Positions 40,240 to 50,313 are shown, counted from the stretch's first letter. The stretch: 64,000 bases of DNA from Akkermansiaceae bacterium (GCA_019634595.1 JAHCBC010000003.1:744001-808000), one strand, 5' to 3'. Made by a program: numbers and translations. The notes: generated by a model not told the origin, from the letters alone.

Positions 40240-40896
40240 TCACTTCCCGTCCAGCGCCCACTTGCTGGCCTGGGAAAGTTTCTCGATCGGGTATTCGATC
40301 GTCTTTCCGTTCTCCAGCTTGAGCACCACCACATCCGCCTTTTTCTCCACCAACGCGGCGCGGATGACCTTGCCTTCCGTGTTCGACCAATCGGTGAACT
40401 CGGTCTTTTCGGCGGTGGGTTCGGCCGGGGTGGCGGGCATGGCGGATTCCTTCTTCGCCGCCAAGGCGACGGTCACCGCCTCATCCAGCTTCTTCGCCCA
40501 GCGCTTGTCGCCCGACATGTTCGAGTAGTCCGTACCGGTGATGAACTCCAGCTTGTCCGGCTCCACCACCGTCACGCGGGGAGAGAAATTCCCGATCTTG
40601 CTGGTCTTGGTGATGGCAGAGCTGAGGGCGGAGACGTTCACCTTCTCAGGATCCGCGTCATCTTCCACGACCAGCACATAATCCCGCTTCAGTTCGGAGT
40701 AGGCCTCGGCGGTGCCCCACTGGGTTTTCGGGCAACTGGATTTGGAATCCGTCTCGATGTAGATCAGCGCCTTTCCCTGGGCCTTGGCCGCTTCGCGGGC
40801 CGCATCGAACTGGGATGACTTGAACGCACCTCTCGGAATCTCACCGGATGAGATGACAGGAAGCGCCAGCAACAGATAGAGGGGGAGTTTCTTCAT
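40240..40896 (-). CDS. Exported thioredoxin-like hypothetical protein
   Basis: 218 residues with a signal peptide (KKLPLYLLLALPVIS). The next part reads FDAAREAAKAQGKALIYIET followed by DSKSSCPKTQWG, a thioredoxin-like fold with one Cys where CxxC would be. The C-terminal part (WSNTEGKVIRAALVEKKADV) resembles an SHD1/SLA1-like domain common in this phylum. It is convergent with Sua5 with no gap. Function unknown; redox activity is doubtful with a single Cys. Confidence 0.6.
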   Translation of the reverse strand: MKKLPLYLLLALPVISSGEIPRGAFKSSQFDAAREAAKAQGKALIYIETDSKSSCPKTQWGTAEAYSELKRDYVLVVEDDADPEKVNVSALSSAITKTSKIGNFSPRVTVVEPDKLEFITGTDYSNMSGDKRWAKKLDEAVTVALAAKKESAMPATPAEPTAEKTEFTDWSNTEGKVIRAALVEKKADVVVLKLENGKTIEYPIEKLSQASKWALDGK

Positions 40897-40964
40897 GAAG
40901 CTCCCTATAATTACAAATGATATGTATGTCAACCTTCCGCGGACTATGGGAATGCCTGATGAAC

Positions 40965-42698
40965 TCATCCATTCCGCCGCCACTTCCGGCGCATGCTCTC
41001 CGGGGCGAGGTCCGGCTTGTAGTCGCGCAGGAACTTTTCCTCCGCCTCCAGCGTGCCGATCAGCAGGAGGATGCCCCCCTCCGGCAGGGTGATGAACGGA
41101 TCCGGATTCACCACACGTTTCCCTTCATGTTCCACAGCGATCACCGTGCAACCGGTCTGGGTGCGGATGGCGCAGTCCGCCAGTCTCCTGCCCGCGAGGA
41201 TCGCTGGCACGGGTGTGGGGAAAATGAGCACGCCTTCCGCGAGGAGCAGGTTGTCGTCCTCCCGCACCAGATTGAAAATGGTGTTCGCTCCCATGGTCGC
41301 GGACGACAGCACCAGGTCAGCGCCCGCACGGTGCAGGGTCCGCACGTTGCGCTCCAGCGTGCAGCGGGAGATGATCTGGAAGCTCTCCCGCAGCCTGCGG
41401 AAAAAGATGGTCAGGGAGATGTTGAGGTCATCGTCATGGGTGGTGATGATCACGGTCTTCGCCTCCCTGGCACGGGCCGCCTTTAGCGTTTCCATCTGGG
41501 TCGCGTCACCAATCACGGCATCAGGAAACGCTCCCACCCGCTCCGGAACCTTCTCGATGATGACGGACTGCACGCCCGCCTCCTGCAGCACCTTGCTGGT
41601 GATCCTCCCCACGCGCCCGCCACCCACGATCAGCACCAGCGAGCGCTGGGGGTTCGGCAGGCGGAACACGGAGTTGTAGGCTTCGATCTGCTCCTCCGTC
41701 CCGGCAAGGACGAGCACCATGTCCTGCTCGATCACCGTGTCCGGGTCCACCGTTCGCAGCTTTCCGTGATCCCATATGCCAACCACACTCAAGCCGGAAT
41801 CCCCACGGATCCCGCTGGAGGCCACGGTGCCCCCCACCAGTCTCGTCCCCGCGACGCTGGCCTCGGCGATGACCAGACCACCCGCCTGGCCGATCACGTG
41901 GGCGGCGGCGTCATTCCCGATCACGCGCCGGGCGAGCGCCTTTGCCATGACCTGCTCCAGCCTCATGACCTCTGTCGCTCCCGCGAGTTCCAGCATGTCC
42001 CGCGATGCCTCGGTGGTCGCGGAGGCCACGATGGGCACATCCTCGGACTCTTCCCGCGCGCTGAAGGTGATGTTGGTATTGAGAACGTCGGACCTCGTCG
42101 CCACCAGCACCGCGGCTTTTTTCAACCGCATGCGCCGGTAGGTCTCCGGATCGTCCAGCTCCCCCACCGCCACCTTCACCCCCTGCTCGTAGAACTCGAG
42201 CGCCTCCGTGATGTGCGGGGTCAGCACCACGTAGGAGTGGCCGTATTTCTCCAGCATCGGGATCAGCGCGGCGGTGATGGGATCATGGCAGGTGAAAATG
42301 ACGTGTCCCTTGGTGGACTCCGGCAGTTCCTTCGGCGCACGGGCCGCCGCCTGCGCCTTCATCCATGGCTCATAGAAAAACTCGATGAAGGTGAACGGCA
42401 GGATCACCAGCAGGAACATCACTCCGGACACCAGCACGACGATGGAGAACACCATCCCCGCATCGCTTTTGAAAGTAATGTCGCCGAAGCCGAGCGTGGA
42501 CATGACGGTGAGCGTCCAATAGAGGCCGGTGATCCAGGAGTAATCCTTCCCCTCCCGTTCCATCAGGACATGGAAGAGCACGCTGTAGATGGTGATCAGG
42601 AACAGCAGCAGTGCGAGCAGACGCCCCAGCGTCTTGAGGTTCGAGCGGCTGCTCCGGTTGCCGAGGAATGCGGCGATGACGGCGGCGAAGGATTTCAT
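40965..42698 (-). CDS. Potassium channel with two TrkA-N (RCK) domains
   Basis: 577 residues. The N-terminal pore module has two transmembrane helices (LGRLLALLLFLITIYSVLF and FSIVVLVSGVMFLLVILPF) with the filter TLGFGD between. Two RCK/TrkA-N domains follow (HVIFTCHDPITAALIPMLEK; SLVLIVGGGRVGRITSKVLQ) and two TrkA-C regions. It should be a gated K+ channel in the inner membrane. The longer open frame upstream to 43142 is not used; ATG 42698 directly precedes the pore module. Confidence 0.9.
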   Translation of the reverse strand: MKSFAAVIAAFLGNRSSRSNLKTLGRLLALLLFLITIYSVLFHVLMEREGKDYSWITGLYWTLTVMSTLGFGDITFKSDAGMVFSIVVLVSGVMFLLVILPFTFIEFFYEPWMKAQAAARAPKELPESTKGHVIFTCHDPITAALIPMLEKYGHSYVVLTPHITEALEFYEQGVKVAVGELDDPETYRRMRLKKAAVLVATRSDVLNTNITFSAREESEDVPIVASATTEASRDMLELAGATEVMRLEQVMAKALARRVIGNDAAAHVIGQAGGLVIAEASVAGTRLVGGTVASSGIRGDSGLSVVGIWDHGKLRTVDPDTVIEQDMVLVLAGTEEQIEAYNSVFRLPNPQRSLVLIVGGGRVGRITSKVLQEAGVQSVIIEKVPERVGAFPDAVIGDATQMETLKAARAREAKTVIITTHDDDLNISLTIFFRRLRESFQIISRCTLERNVRTLHRAGADLVLSSATMGANTIFNLVREDDNLLLAEGVLIFPTPVPAILAGRRLADCAIRTQTGCTVIAVEHEGKRVVNPDPFITLPEGGILLLIGTLEAEEKFLRDYKPDLAPESMRRKWRRNG

Positions 42699-42780
42699 CA
42701 GTCTTATGCGCAGGATATAATGGACCGGAGTTGGTTCCAAGCGCATCCGGCGACGATTCCCATCCCATTCCACGGCACCC

Positions 42781-44172
42781 GTGCTAGGCTCCGCCGTGCG
42801 GTTTTTCCTCCTCACCCTCATCCTGTCTCTGCTGGCCGCATGCGGAAAGCGGGTCCCCGCTCCTCGGGTGGAGATCCTGCCACAGCAACCCGCGGCGTTT
42901 TGGGTCTGGCACCGGTCCTCCCCGCTGACCGCAGAGGAGATCGCGTCGCTGGAGGCTGCCGGGACCACGGAGCTTTTCTGGCAGGCCGTGGAGACGGGAT
43001 GGAAGGACGGCCGGTGGCAGTCCGCCCGCATCGCCGAACCCATGGCCGCGGTCCCGGACGTCACCATCATCCCGGTGTTCCGCATCAAGCCGGACGCGGC
43101 GTTCCTCGGAGATCCCGCAGCGGCGGCCACCTTCGCCCGCATGGTCCGGCTGTGGACGGGTGATACCTCAATACCGGAGATCCAGCTCGACTTCGACTGC
43201 CCGGACCGGTTGCTGGCGGCTTATGGCGGCTTCCTACAATCAGTGGCCGGTGAGCTTCCGGGAACCCGCATTTCCATCACCGCGCTGGCCTCCTGGCCGC
43301 GGAGTCCGCAGTTCGCCAAGCTGGCCCGCTCCGTCCACCGGATGGCACCGATGTTCTATGACCTGCATCCGGACAAACCGGAGGACGTCGTGAAAGGATC
43401 GTTCCGCCCGATCGCGGACGGGGAAGACATCGCGCTGGTCAAAGCATGGCGGAGCTGTCCGGTGCCGTGGCATGCGGGGCTGCCGAACTTCGAACGGGTC
43501 ACGGTTTTCCGGCCGGATGGCAAACTGGCCGGCCACCTGCGCGGCTGGGACCATGACGCGGTGTTTTTCAATCCGGCGCTGAAGGCGGAACCGCTTGGGG
43601 GCGGAGTCACCCGGTTCGTCGTCACGGCGGACACCACCATTTCCGGAAACCCAGTCGCCGCCGGTTCCATCCTCTGCCATCGCGCACCGGATCCGGATTC
43701 GTTGGCGGCGCTGGGGGAGGCGGCGCGGACCCATGGCGCGTCCGGCATGCTTTACTTCACACTGCCCGGCCCGGGCATCCAGGCCACCCATCCCGCACCG
43801 CACTTCTCGGAAAGTACGGCTGTGCGTCCGGAGTTGACCATTCTCCTGGACGGAAGCATCCGGCTGACGAATGCCGGCACGGATGGCATCCCGCCTAGAC
43901 CCTGTGATCCGGAGAACCCGGCGTCCCCCGGTTGGCATGTCGTGATCGAATCATCTTCGGTGGGGGCTTTCCGCTCCGGATCGACGGGGGATTTCCCCAA
44001 GATTTCAGTCCCCGGGAACGTTCCACCGGAGATGTCCACGCGCCTGCACCTCCACTTTTCCAAGCTGCCGCCAGGTGGCTCGCTCACTTCCGGTCCGCTG
44101 CTGAAAGCTCCCGGCGAAGTGACCTGGAGCCTGGAACCGCATGTCTCCGGACGCTCTGTGAAATTTCCGTGA
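42781..44172 (+). CDS. DUF3142 lipoprotein
   Basis: About 463 residues from GTG 42781 (GTG 42796 is also possible). A lipoprotein signal (LLTLILSLLAAC) is followed by PAAFWVWHRSSPLTAEEIAS, VTIIPVFRIK, EIQLDFDC and GTRISITALASWPRSPQF, the DUF3142 pattern with a TIM-barrel-like look. It is followed after 45 nt by the 1122-aa gene in the same direction, so the two are probably one operon. Function unknown. Confidence 0.75.
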   Translation: MLGSAVRFFLLTLILSLLAACGKRVPAPRVEILPQQPAAFWVWHRSSPLTAEEIASLEAAGTTELFWQAVETGWKDGRWQSARIAEPMAAVPDVTIIPVFRIKPDAAFLGDPAAAATFARMVRLWTGDTSIPEIQLDFDCPDRLLAAYGGFLQSVAGELPGTRISITALASWPRSPQFAKLARSVHRMAPMFYDLHPDKPEDVVKGSFRPIADGEDIALVKAWRSCPVPWHAGLPNFERVTVFRPDGKLAGHLRGWDHDAVFFNPALKAEPLGGGVTRFVVTADTTISGNPVAAGSILCHRAPDPDSLAALGEAARTHGASGMLYFTLPGPGIQATHPAPHFSESTAVRPELTILLDGSIRLTNAGTDGIPPRPCDPENPASPGWHVVIESSSVGAFRSGSTGDFPKISVPGNVPPEMSTRLHLHFSKLPPGGSLTSGPLLKAPGEVTWSLEPHVSGRSVKFP

Positions 44173-44217
44173 AGAACCACCAATCTGCTGGATTTGGTGA
44201 AACAAACCCGTAGCTCC

Positions 44218-47200
44218 ATGATCATGCGGCGCGTCGCTCCGGCCAGTCTTCTGGTCCTTCTTTCCTGCGGTCCGTTCTTCTATCAGGCACCTCCTGATAT
44301 CGGACAGTATCCCCAACGGCTCGCCGTGAAACGGTGGAGCCAGTTGTTCGACGAAACCTCCCCCGCCAACCCCTCGCTTCCCACCGCGCAGGAGTTGGAC
44401 GCCACCTGCCGCGCACTGCCAGCGACCCTCACGCCTCTGACGGCCAAGCAGCGATTGGAGAAGATCGACCGGCTGCTTTCCGAAAACCGTGGCGGCGACT
44501 ATTCCTCCGCCCGCGCCAACTTCCTGCACGAGCTGCGCGAGCTGGTGGAAAACCCGGAAGCCTTTTCCGCCGCAGCCCCCTATCTCCGGTGGCGCACCAC
44601 CCCTGTCTCCATCCCGCCGATCCCTCCCACCCGCAAGCCGTGGGACATGGGGGATGATGAGTTCGCCCAACTGCACCGCAACTACGCGGAGGCGATCCGC
44701 CTGCAGGATGAGGAGCTCGACAAACTGGCGGGCGAAGGCACGCCGCTGATGATGCCCTACTGGTTGACGCGCCAGGGAGCCGTCCAGTTCCAGCGCGGGA
44801 GATACAAGGAAGGCGCGGAGCTTCTCGGCAGGGTGATCGCGGAGCATCCCGGTCATCCGCGGGCGGAGGCCGCCGCCATCCTGCGCGCGCGTTGCCTGAT
44901 CGAACAGTCCCGCCAACTGAGACGCTTTCCCGCCAAACCAGCGGACGGCGAAGATTTCCCGACCTCGCCGCCCCCTGAAGTGGAGGTGCTGCTTGGTGAG
45001 GCGGATGACATGCTGCAAGCCTACCTGGAGAATCATCCGAAAGGCCGCTTCGTTCCGGATGCCCACGGCTGGCTGGGCGCGACCGCCTACGACCGCGGCC
45101 AGTATGGCGCGGCAATGGGGCACCAGCTTGATCGGCTGAAACTCCAGCCCACCCGTGAGATCACGCGCACGGTGCTGCGGGAGTGTGATCTGATTTTCAG
45201 CAAGCAGATGGCCGATGCCTCTCCCGATCTGGAAGATCCGTGGCTGGACCCGGAGAAAGATTTCAACGCCGCCGTGGTCGCCAGCCATCCGGTGGTGACG
45301 CGCCTTTTCCTCCAGCACGCGCTGGATCCGGCCGGGACGCTTTCGCTGGCGGATTTCCGCAGGCTCACGGGCGACAACACCGAGGGCGACCGGCGGTTGA
45401 TCCGCGCCTTCGGCGACCGGATCTTCCGGCCGAAGAAATTCGTGAGGGCTGCCCTGCGGGCACTGGAGGAGGAGATCCTGAAAAAGTCCTCTGCGGATGA
45501 TCCGGTGATCCTCCACCTGCTGGCATGGTCCGCCACCGAGGCGGGCGAGCATGAGCAGGCGCTGGCACTGGCGAAAAGACTTCCGCCTCAAGCCGCCGCC
45601 ACGGATGAGGCCGCCTATGCGAAGGCCGTCATCCTTCAGCGGGCGGGCCATCATGCGCAGGCAGCGGACACTTTCCGCTCCCTCGCGGCGGATCACCCGG
45701 AAAGCCCGCTGCTGGTGGACCAGCCGTTCCGGCTGGCGATGTCCCTCGCGCGCTCCGGCAGGGCGGGAGAAGCGATCCTCACCCTCCTCCCTGAACCTTA
45801 CGATCAGGAAAGCCATGATGCGCCCGTTCTGCGTTCGTCGCAAGAGATCACCCAGTGGCTGGACACGTTGCTCCAGTTCGCCCCGCTGGATGAACTGGAA
45901 GCACCATTGGCAGGCATGCCTGCGGATGACCGGCGCACGACGCTGCTGAAGTGCGCGGTCCGGGTGCGGGCCATCGCCTCGCATGACTTCGCCCGTGCCG
46001 CGAAGTACCTGACCAGCCAAGCCCCGGAACCATTCGTGGAATGGGACCCGACCGCCGACCGGAACCCCGGGCAGCTGGCGATGGATGAGGCGGCATGGAG
46101 CGAAAAAGTGGCTCCCTTGGCCGATCTCTACCGTAAACTCGACCAAGCCGCCGAAGGCGACAAACCCGCCATCCACCTGGCCATTGCCAACCACTGGATG
46201 CAGCACCGCGGAGCACTCACGTTGCCGCTGAACGGGGCGCTCTACTATGCGAACAGTGAAGAGGAAAAACTGGATCTGCTGCGCCGCAGGAATGCCCTCC
46301 ACTACGGCTACCAGGCCGCCGCCGTGAATGCCGAACTCGACTCCCGCGATGAAGCCACCCACGCGCTGGAGCACGCATTGAAAGCAGCGGAGAGCAAATC
46401 CACCGCCATCTCCGCACCCGCGCTGGAACTGGCGAACCACTGTCTTTTCCGCCGCGCCGAATACTCCCTCTACCAGCGGTCGCGGGCACTGGAAACCGAC
46501 GCCACCGCCCTTTCCCACCAACTCCACAAGCGGCTCACGGAAACCCATCCGCGGAGCGCGGAGGCGAAACGCTCCGTAGCCTTCACCTTCCGCCCTGCGG
46601 TGGGTCCATGGATGCCGGGCGACTACAACTCCTACAACGCGGCTGCGACCATCATGGAAGTGATCTCCGGCACGCGCATCAACCGCTGGGATGACCGGAA
46701 TGAGGAGGCCGTGATCGCCGGGGAAAAGATCGCCGCATTGCCGGAGCGTTTCCTGGCGCTGGATCCGGCAACCTCACTCCCCGCCATCCGCAAGAATCTC
46801 AAGGCAGCGCGCGACGAACTGTTCAAATTGCGCAGGAAAACCGGCGGAGATGACCCGGCGGCGATCATCGCCGTCGCGGACCGGCTCGATGACTTGCTCG
46901 CCGCCGCCTCACCAGACGGGATCACGACGGAGGACTTCCTCGCCTACGCGAACAACCGCAGGCCGCTGCCTCCGGCTTTCGACAGCCTGCTGGATTTCCG
47001 CAAGCGGGTGACGGTGAAGGAGGATGATACCCAACCAGCCAATGACACGATCCATGGCTGGCAGGAATTCCTCGACCGCTACCCGGACAGCCCGAAGGCG
47101 GAGGCGGCGTCCTTCCGGCTCACACGCCTGATCGCACGGAACTACCGGCGCCGCACGCAGGTGAGGGCGTTCCATTTTCCCGAAGCACCGATCCCCGGAG

Positions 47201-47586
47201 GCTACAAGCGCATCGACATCCGCCGGCTCGATCCCACCGGGGATGCGGGGGACGTTCTGGCGGCCATCGGCAACCATGAGATGCGCTTCCCGGACGCACG
47301 CTACCAAGCGGATCTCAATCTGCTGCGCGCAGGAGCACTCATCGATCTGGAGCAATTCGATGAAGCACTCCCGCTGCTGAATGGCATCCTGGCGGATCCC
47401 GGGCAGGGTGACCTGCATACGCTGGCCGCGCTGAATTTCTGCGACATCGCCCAGCGGCTGCTGGAACCCTCCACACGGGAAAAGCCGCTGGCCGCACTGC
47501 GCGCGGACGGACAGGCCCTGACGGTGCTGCGGCTGCTGGTGAAGGGTGACACCTTCCTCAGCAGGTTGCAGCCGATGGACCTCTGA
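44218..47586 (+). CDS. Large exported helical-repeat (TPR-like) protein
   Basis: 1122 residues from ATG 44218. The N-terminus ASLLVLLSCGPFFYQAPPDI looks like a lipoprotein signal. The body has TPR-like helical repeats (GAVQFQRGRYKEGAELLGRV, QAADTFRSLAADHPESPLL, DRYPDSPKAEAASFRLTRLI). These features suggest a surface or periplasmic scaffold. It follows a DUF3142 gene and the pair recurs in this phylum as far as I know. A large antisense open frame (44005-46548) is a shadow. The function is not known. Confidence 0.7.
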   Translation: MIMRRVAPASLLVLLSCGPFFYQAPPDIGQYPQRLAVKRWSQLFDETSPANPSLPTAQELDATCRALPATLTPLTAKQRLEKIDRLLSENRGGDYSSARANFLHELRELVENPEAFSAAAPYLRWRTTPVSIPPIPPTRKPWDMGDDEFAQLHRNYAEAIRLQDEELDKLAGEGTPLMMPYWLTRQGAVQFQRGRYKEGAELLGRVIAEHPGHPRAEAAAILRARCLIEQSRQLRRFPAKPADGEDFPTSPPPEVEVLLGEADDMLQAYLENHPKGRFVPDAHGWLGATAYDRGQYGAAMGHQLDRLKLQPTREITRTVLRECDLIFSKQMADASPDLEDPWLDPEKDFNAAVVASHPVVTRLFLQHALDPAGTLSLADFRRLTGDNTEGDRRLIRAFGDRIFRPKKFVRAALRALEEEILKKSSADDPVILHLLAWSATEAGEHEQALALAKRLPPQAAATDEAAYAKAVILQRAGHHAQAADTFRSLAADHPESPLLVDQPFRLAMSLARSGRAGEAILTLLPEPYDQESHDAPVLRSSQEITQWLDTLLQFAPLDELEAPLAGMPADDRRTTLLKCAVRVRAIASHDFARAAKYLTSQAPEPFVEWDPTADRNPGQLAMDEAAWSEKVAPLADLYRKLDQAAEGDKPAIHLAIANHWMQHRGALTLPLNGALYYANSEEEKLDLLRRRNALHYGYQAAAVNAELDSRDEATHALEHALKAAESKSTAISAPALELANHCLFRRAEYSLYQRSRALETDATALSHQLHKRLTETHPRSAEAKRSVAFTFRPAVGPWMPGDYNSYNAAATIMEVISGTRINRWDDRNEEAVIAGEKIAALPERFLALDPATSLPAIRKNLKAARDELFKLRRKTGGDDPAAIIAVADRLDDLLAAASPDGITTEDFLAYANNRRPLPPAFDSLLDFRKRVTVKEDDTQPANDTIHGWQEFLDRYPDSPKAEAASFRLTRLIARNYRRRTQVRAFHFPEAPIPGGYKRIDIRRLDPTGDAGDVLAAIGNHEMRFPDARYQADLNLLRAGALIDLEQFDEALPLLNGILADPGQGDLHTLAALNFCDIAQRLLEPSTREKPLAALRADGQALTVLRLLVKGDTFLSRLQPMDL

Positions 47587-47592
47587 GAATGC

Positions 47593-48477
47593 CTATCTCA
47601 CCAGCGCGATGAGCGGTGGCCGGGAACCTTGGACGGCCAGGACATTTCCTCCACCATCGACCACCCTCACCACCCAACCGGCGTAGCGGATGCCCTTCCG
47701 CTCGCGCACGCCGAGGGCGGCATACTTGGTGTCATTCTCCACGAAAAGACAGCCCATCTCGACCGAGGTCTGTCCTTGTCCGGAAATCATCACGGCCTCG
47801 CGGCTCACCTCCACCACCTTGTTGCCGGAATTCTTTTCAATTTCCTCACCGATCCAGTGGGTCTCAACGATTGCCTGTCCGGGCGTGGACGCGCGGAGGG
47901 AAATGCCGACCACCCGTTCCCTGAAGATGTCCTTGTCATAGGATCCCCACCACGTTTCCCACTTCTTGTCGCGGCCGGAGCCTGCGGAGGCGGTCTTCGC
48001 CATGATGGCAACCCGTGTGGGTGGGGCACCGGAGACACGAACAGGCGGAGGCTCACCGGAAGGACCTGCGGGAGCGGCGGTTTCCGCCTTGGCGGCTGCG
48101 ACGGCGAACGCCGCGGTCTGGATGACCAGCGAACCGTCCGCTGCGACCGCCTGCCGCTGTCCATCCGAAGAACGGAGGGTTCCGTCCGCCACACGTGTCC
48201 ACTGCAGTCCATCCTGGTTCGCGGCGAAGAGGGAGGAAATCTGGGCCTGGTTCAACTCCCCTTCGACACCGGACGAGATGTCTTTCGCGAAGCGGATCCG
48301 GGCGCACTTTCCATTCTGGAGATCCACTTTGACGAGGATGCCACCCTTGCTGAAGACCAACGCATCGCCCCCATCTTCGATGGGAGACCCGTACCGGGTG
48401 GTGAGCAACTCCTTCGTCTCACCGATCTTCGCGGAGACGGTGACGCAGGACAACAGCAGCAAGGGGAGAAATCTCAT
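47593..48477 (-). CDS. Exported hypothetical protein
   Basis: 294 residues with a signal peptide (RFLPLLLLSCVTVSA). The N-terminal mature part (KIGETKELLTTRYGSPIEDG) repeats a motif seen in small exported proteins of this phylum. The C-terminal half is beta-rich (VEMGCLFVENDTKYAALGVR). No catalytic motif was found. It lies 52 nt beyond the proA stop on the same strand, so it may be transcribed after proA. Confidence 0.55.
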   Translation of the reverse strand: MRFLPLLLLSCVTVSAKIGETKELLTTRYGSPIEDGGDALVFSKGGILVKVDLQNGKCARIRFAKDISSGVEGELNQAQISSLFAANQDGLQWTRVADGTLRSSDGQRQAVAADGSLVIQTAAFAVAAAKAETAAPAGPSGEPPPVRVSGAPPTRVAIMAKTASAGSGRDKKWETWWGSYDKDIFRERVVGISLRASTPGQAIVETHWIGEEIEKNSGNKVVEVSREAVMISGQGQTSVEMGCLFVENDTKYAALGVRERKGIRYAGWVVRVVDGGGNVLAVQGSRPPLIALVR

Positions 48478-48529
48478 GATGGACGCGGCGGCGGTCTATC
48501 ATGGATCTCCTCCATGGGGAACCAGAAGA

Positions 48530-49789
48530 TCAGCCTTTCACCTGCCCCTCACCCCGCACGCGATACTGGTAGCTGGTCAGCTCCCGCAGGCCCATCGGCC
48601 CGCGGGCGTGCAGCTTGTCGGTGGAAATGCCGATCTCCGCGCCGAAGCCGAACTCCCCGCCATCCGCGAAGCGGCTGGAAACATTGTGGAAGACACAGGC
48701 GGAGTGCACGTCCCGCAGGAATTGCTCCGCCGTCGCGCTGTCACGGGTGGCGATGACGTCCGTATGGTGGGAGCCGTTCGTATTAATCCGGTCGATGGCT
48801 TCCTCCATGGAATCCACCACCTTGACCGCCAGGATCAGGTCGAGGAACTCCGTGGTCCAGTCCTCCTCCGTGGCGGGCACCACGTCCGGCAGGATGGCCA
48901 GCGTGCGATCGCAACCACGAAGCTGGACGCCTTTTTTCCGCAGGGCGGCGGCCGCCTTTGGCAGGAAGGTTTCCGCCACATCCCGGTGGACGAGAAGGTC
49001 CTCGAGCGCATTGCACACACCGGGCTTCTGGGTCTTCGAGTTGACCGCCAGCGTCACCGCCACGTCCTCATCGAGGTCCTTGTCCGCGTAGAGGTGGCAA
49101 ATGCCGTCGTAGTGTTTGATGACCGGCATGCGGGCCTGGGAGACGACTGTCTCGATGAGGCCTTTGCCACCCCGGGGAATGATGAGGTCCAGCCACTTGT
49201 CCATCTGCGCGAGGATGGTGACGCTTTCCCGGTCCGTGAAAGGGATGAGCTGGATGGCATGGTCCGGCAGCCCCGCAGCCGCGCCGCCTGCCTGCAACGC
49301 ATCCGCGATGGCTCGGTTCGAGTGGATGGCCTCGCTGCCACCCCGCAGGATGGTTGCATTGCCGGTCTTGAAGCAGAGGACTGCGGCGTCCGCCGTCACG
49401 TTCGGACGGCTCTCGTAGATAATCCCGATGGTGCCGATGGGCACGCGCACCTGCTGGATGCGGATGCCGTTCGGACGGCTCCAGTCATCCATCACCTGTC
49501 CCACCGGATCCGGCAGCGTGGCCACCTGGTCGATGCCCGCCGCGATTGCTTCGACGCGCTTTTCATCCAGCCGCAGCCGGTCCAGCATGGCTCCGGAAAG
49601 GCCCTTCGCCTCGCCCGCCGCGATGTCCAGCGCGTTCGCCTCCAGCAGGGACGGCACCCGGGCACGCAGTTCCGCCGCCATCGCATGCAGGATGGCGTTC
49701 TTCTGGTCGCTGCTGAGCTGGGACAGCCGGTAGGAGGCCTGCCGCGCGTTGCGGCCCATTTCGTGGATGGTTTCCTGGAGGGTGGACAT
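48530..49789 (-). CDS. proA: Glutamate-5-semialdehyde dehydrogenase
   Basis: 419 residues, the usual ProA length. The Cys nucleophile lies in QKPGVCNALED. Other signatures are PIGTIGIIYESRPNVTADAA and GGSEAIHSNRAIADAL. It reduces gamma-glutamyl phosphate in proline synthesis. A toxin-antitoxin pair lies between it and proB, so the two proline genes are split by 555 nt although in the same direction. Confidence 0.95.
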   Translation of the reverse strand: MSTLQETIHEMGRNARQASYRLSQLSSDQKNAILHAMAAELRARVPSLLEANALDIAAGEAKGLSGAMLDRLRLDEKRVEAIAAGIDQVATLPDPVGQVMDDWSRPNGIRIQQVRVPIGTIGIIYESRPNVTADAAVLCFKTGNATILRGGSEAIHSNRAIADALQAGGAAAGLPDHAIQLIPFTDRESVTILAQMDKWLDLIIPRGGKGLIETVVSQARMPVIKHYDGICHLYADKDLDEDVAVTLAVNSKTQKPGVCNALEDLLVHRDVAETFLPKAAAALRKKGVQLRGCDRTLAILPDVVPATEEDWTTEFLDLILAVKVVDSMEEAIDRINTNGSHHTDVIATRDSATAEQFLRDVHSACVFHNVSSRFADGGEFGFGAEIGISTDKLHARGPMGLRELTSYQYRVRGEGQVKG

Positions 49790-49796
49790 GGGAAAG

Positions 49797-50105
49797 TTAT
49801 CTGGGGCGTCTCAGAAGTTGCGCTGTGAGACGGGGATTTCTGGCTCCGTGAATGATCGCGGCAATCACAATTTTGTCTCCGCAAATCTGGAAATACACGG
49901 CATATGGGAAATTTTTCATCAACCCCTTCCGGAAGCTCCGGTGGCTTGCTGGGAACGAAAGGGGCTGATCTCCGATCAACTCGATGAGTTCGATCAGCCG
50001 CCTGCTAAAATAGCGTCCGGCACCTTCTTCCTGAGCTTCATACCATTCGTAAGCTTGGGTGGAATCCGAGTCCGCATGACGTGTGAACTCGATCCTATGA
50101 TGCAC
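49797..50105 (-). CDS. ParE/RelE-family toxin
   Basis: 102 residues from GTG 50105. The pattern RIEFTRHADSDSTQAYEWYE, FSRRLIELIELIGDQPLSFP, then RKGLMKNFPYAVYFQICGDK and VIAAIIHGARNP is the RelE/ParE toxin fold. It overlaps the antitoxin gene by 11 nt and is downstream of it. It ends 7 nt before the proA start. The toxin probably targets gyrase or mRNA; the subfamily does not decide which. Confidence 0.85.
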   Translation of the reverse strand: MHHRIEFTRHADSDSTQAYEWYEAQEEGAGRYFSRRLIELIELIGDQPLSFPASHRSFRKGLMKNFPYAVYFQICGDKIVIAAIIHGARNPRLTAQLLRRPR

Positions 50106-50313
50106 TGCGCTCCAGAAGTTTGGCTTTCACCGTTTCCCACGGCACCGCCGAGGACGGATCCGCATGGTAATCCGCCATACGCCGGTCCAGTTCTTCGAGC
50201 AACTCCGGGGACTCCGGAAAATTCTCATCCTCCTCAATGGATTTCGCAAGTTCCTCAACAATATGGCGCCGCTCTTCGATCGGAAGTTTCTTCAACTCGT
50301 CCAGCGCGATCAT
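50095..50313 (-). CDS. Addiction-module antitoxin
   Basis: 72 residues: MIALDELKKLPIEERRHIVE, then ELAKSIEEDENFP and ELDRRMADYHADPSSAVPW. The pattern matches the putative addiction module component family (the TIGR02574 type) that pairs with ParE/RelE toxins. Start ATG 50313; the end overlaps the toxin start. The pair interrupts the proB-proA interval. Confidence 0.85.
   Translation of the reverse strand: MIALDELKKLPIEERRHIVEELAKSIEEDENFPESPELLEELDRRMADYHADPSSAVPWETVKAKLLERSAS

Noticed and set aside
44005..46548. 847-codon open frame on the minus strand
   Set aside because: It lies antisense to the 1122-aa TPR-like gene and has no signal, domain or sensible composition; a GC-rich shadow.
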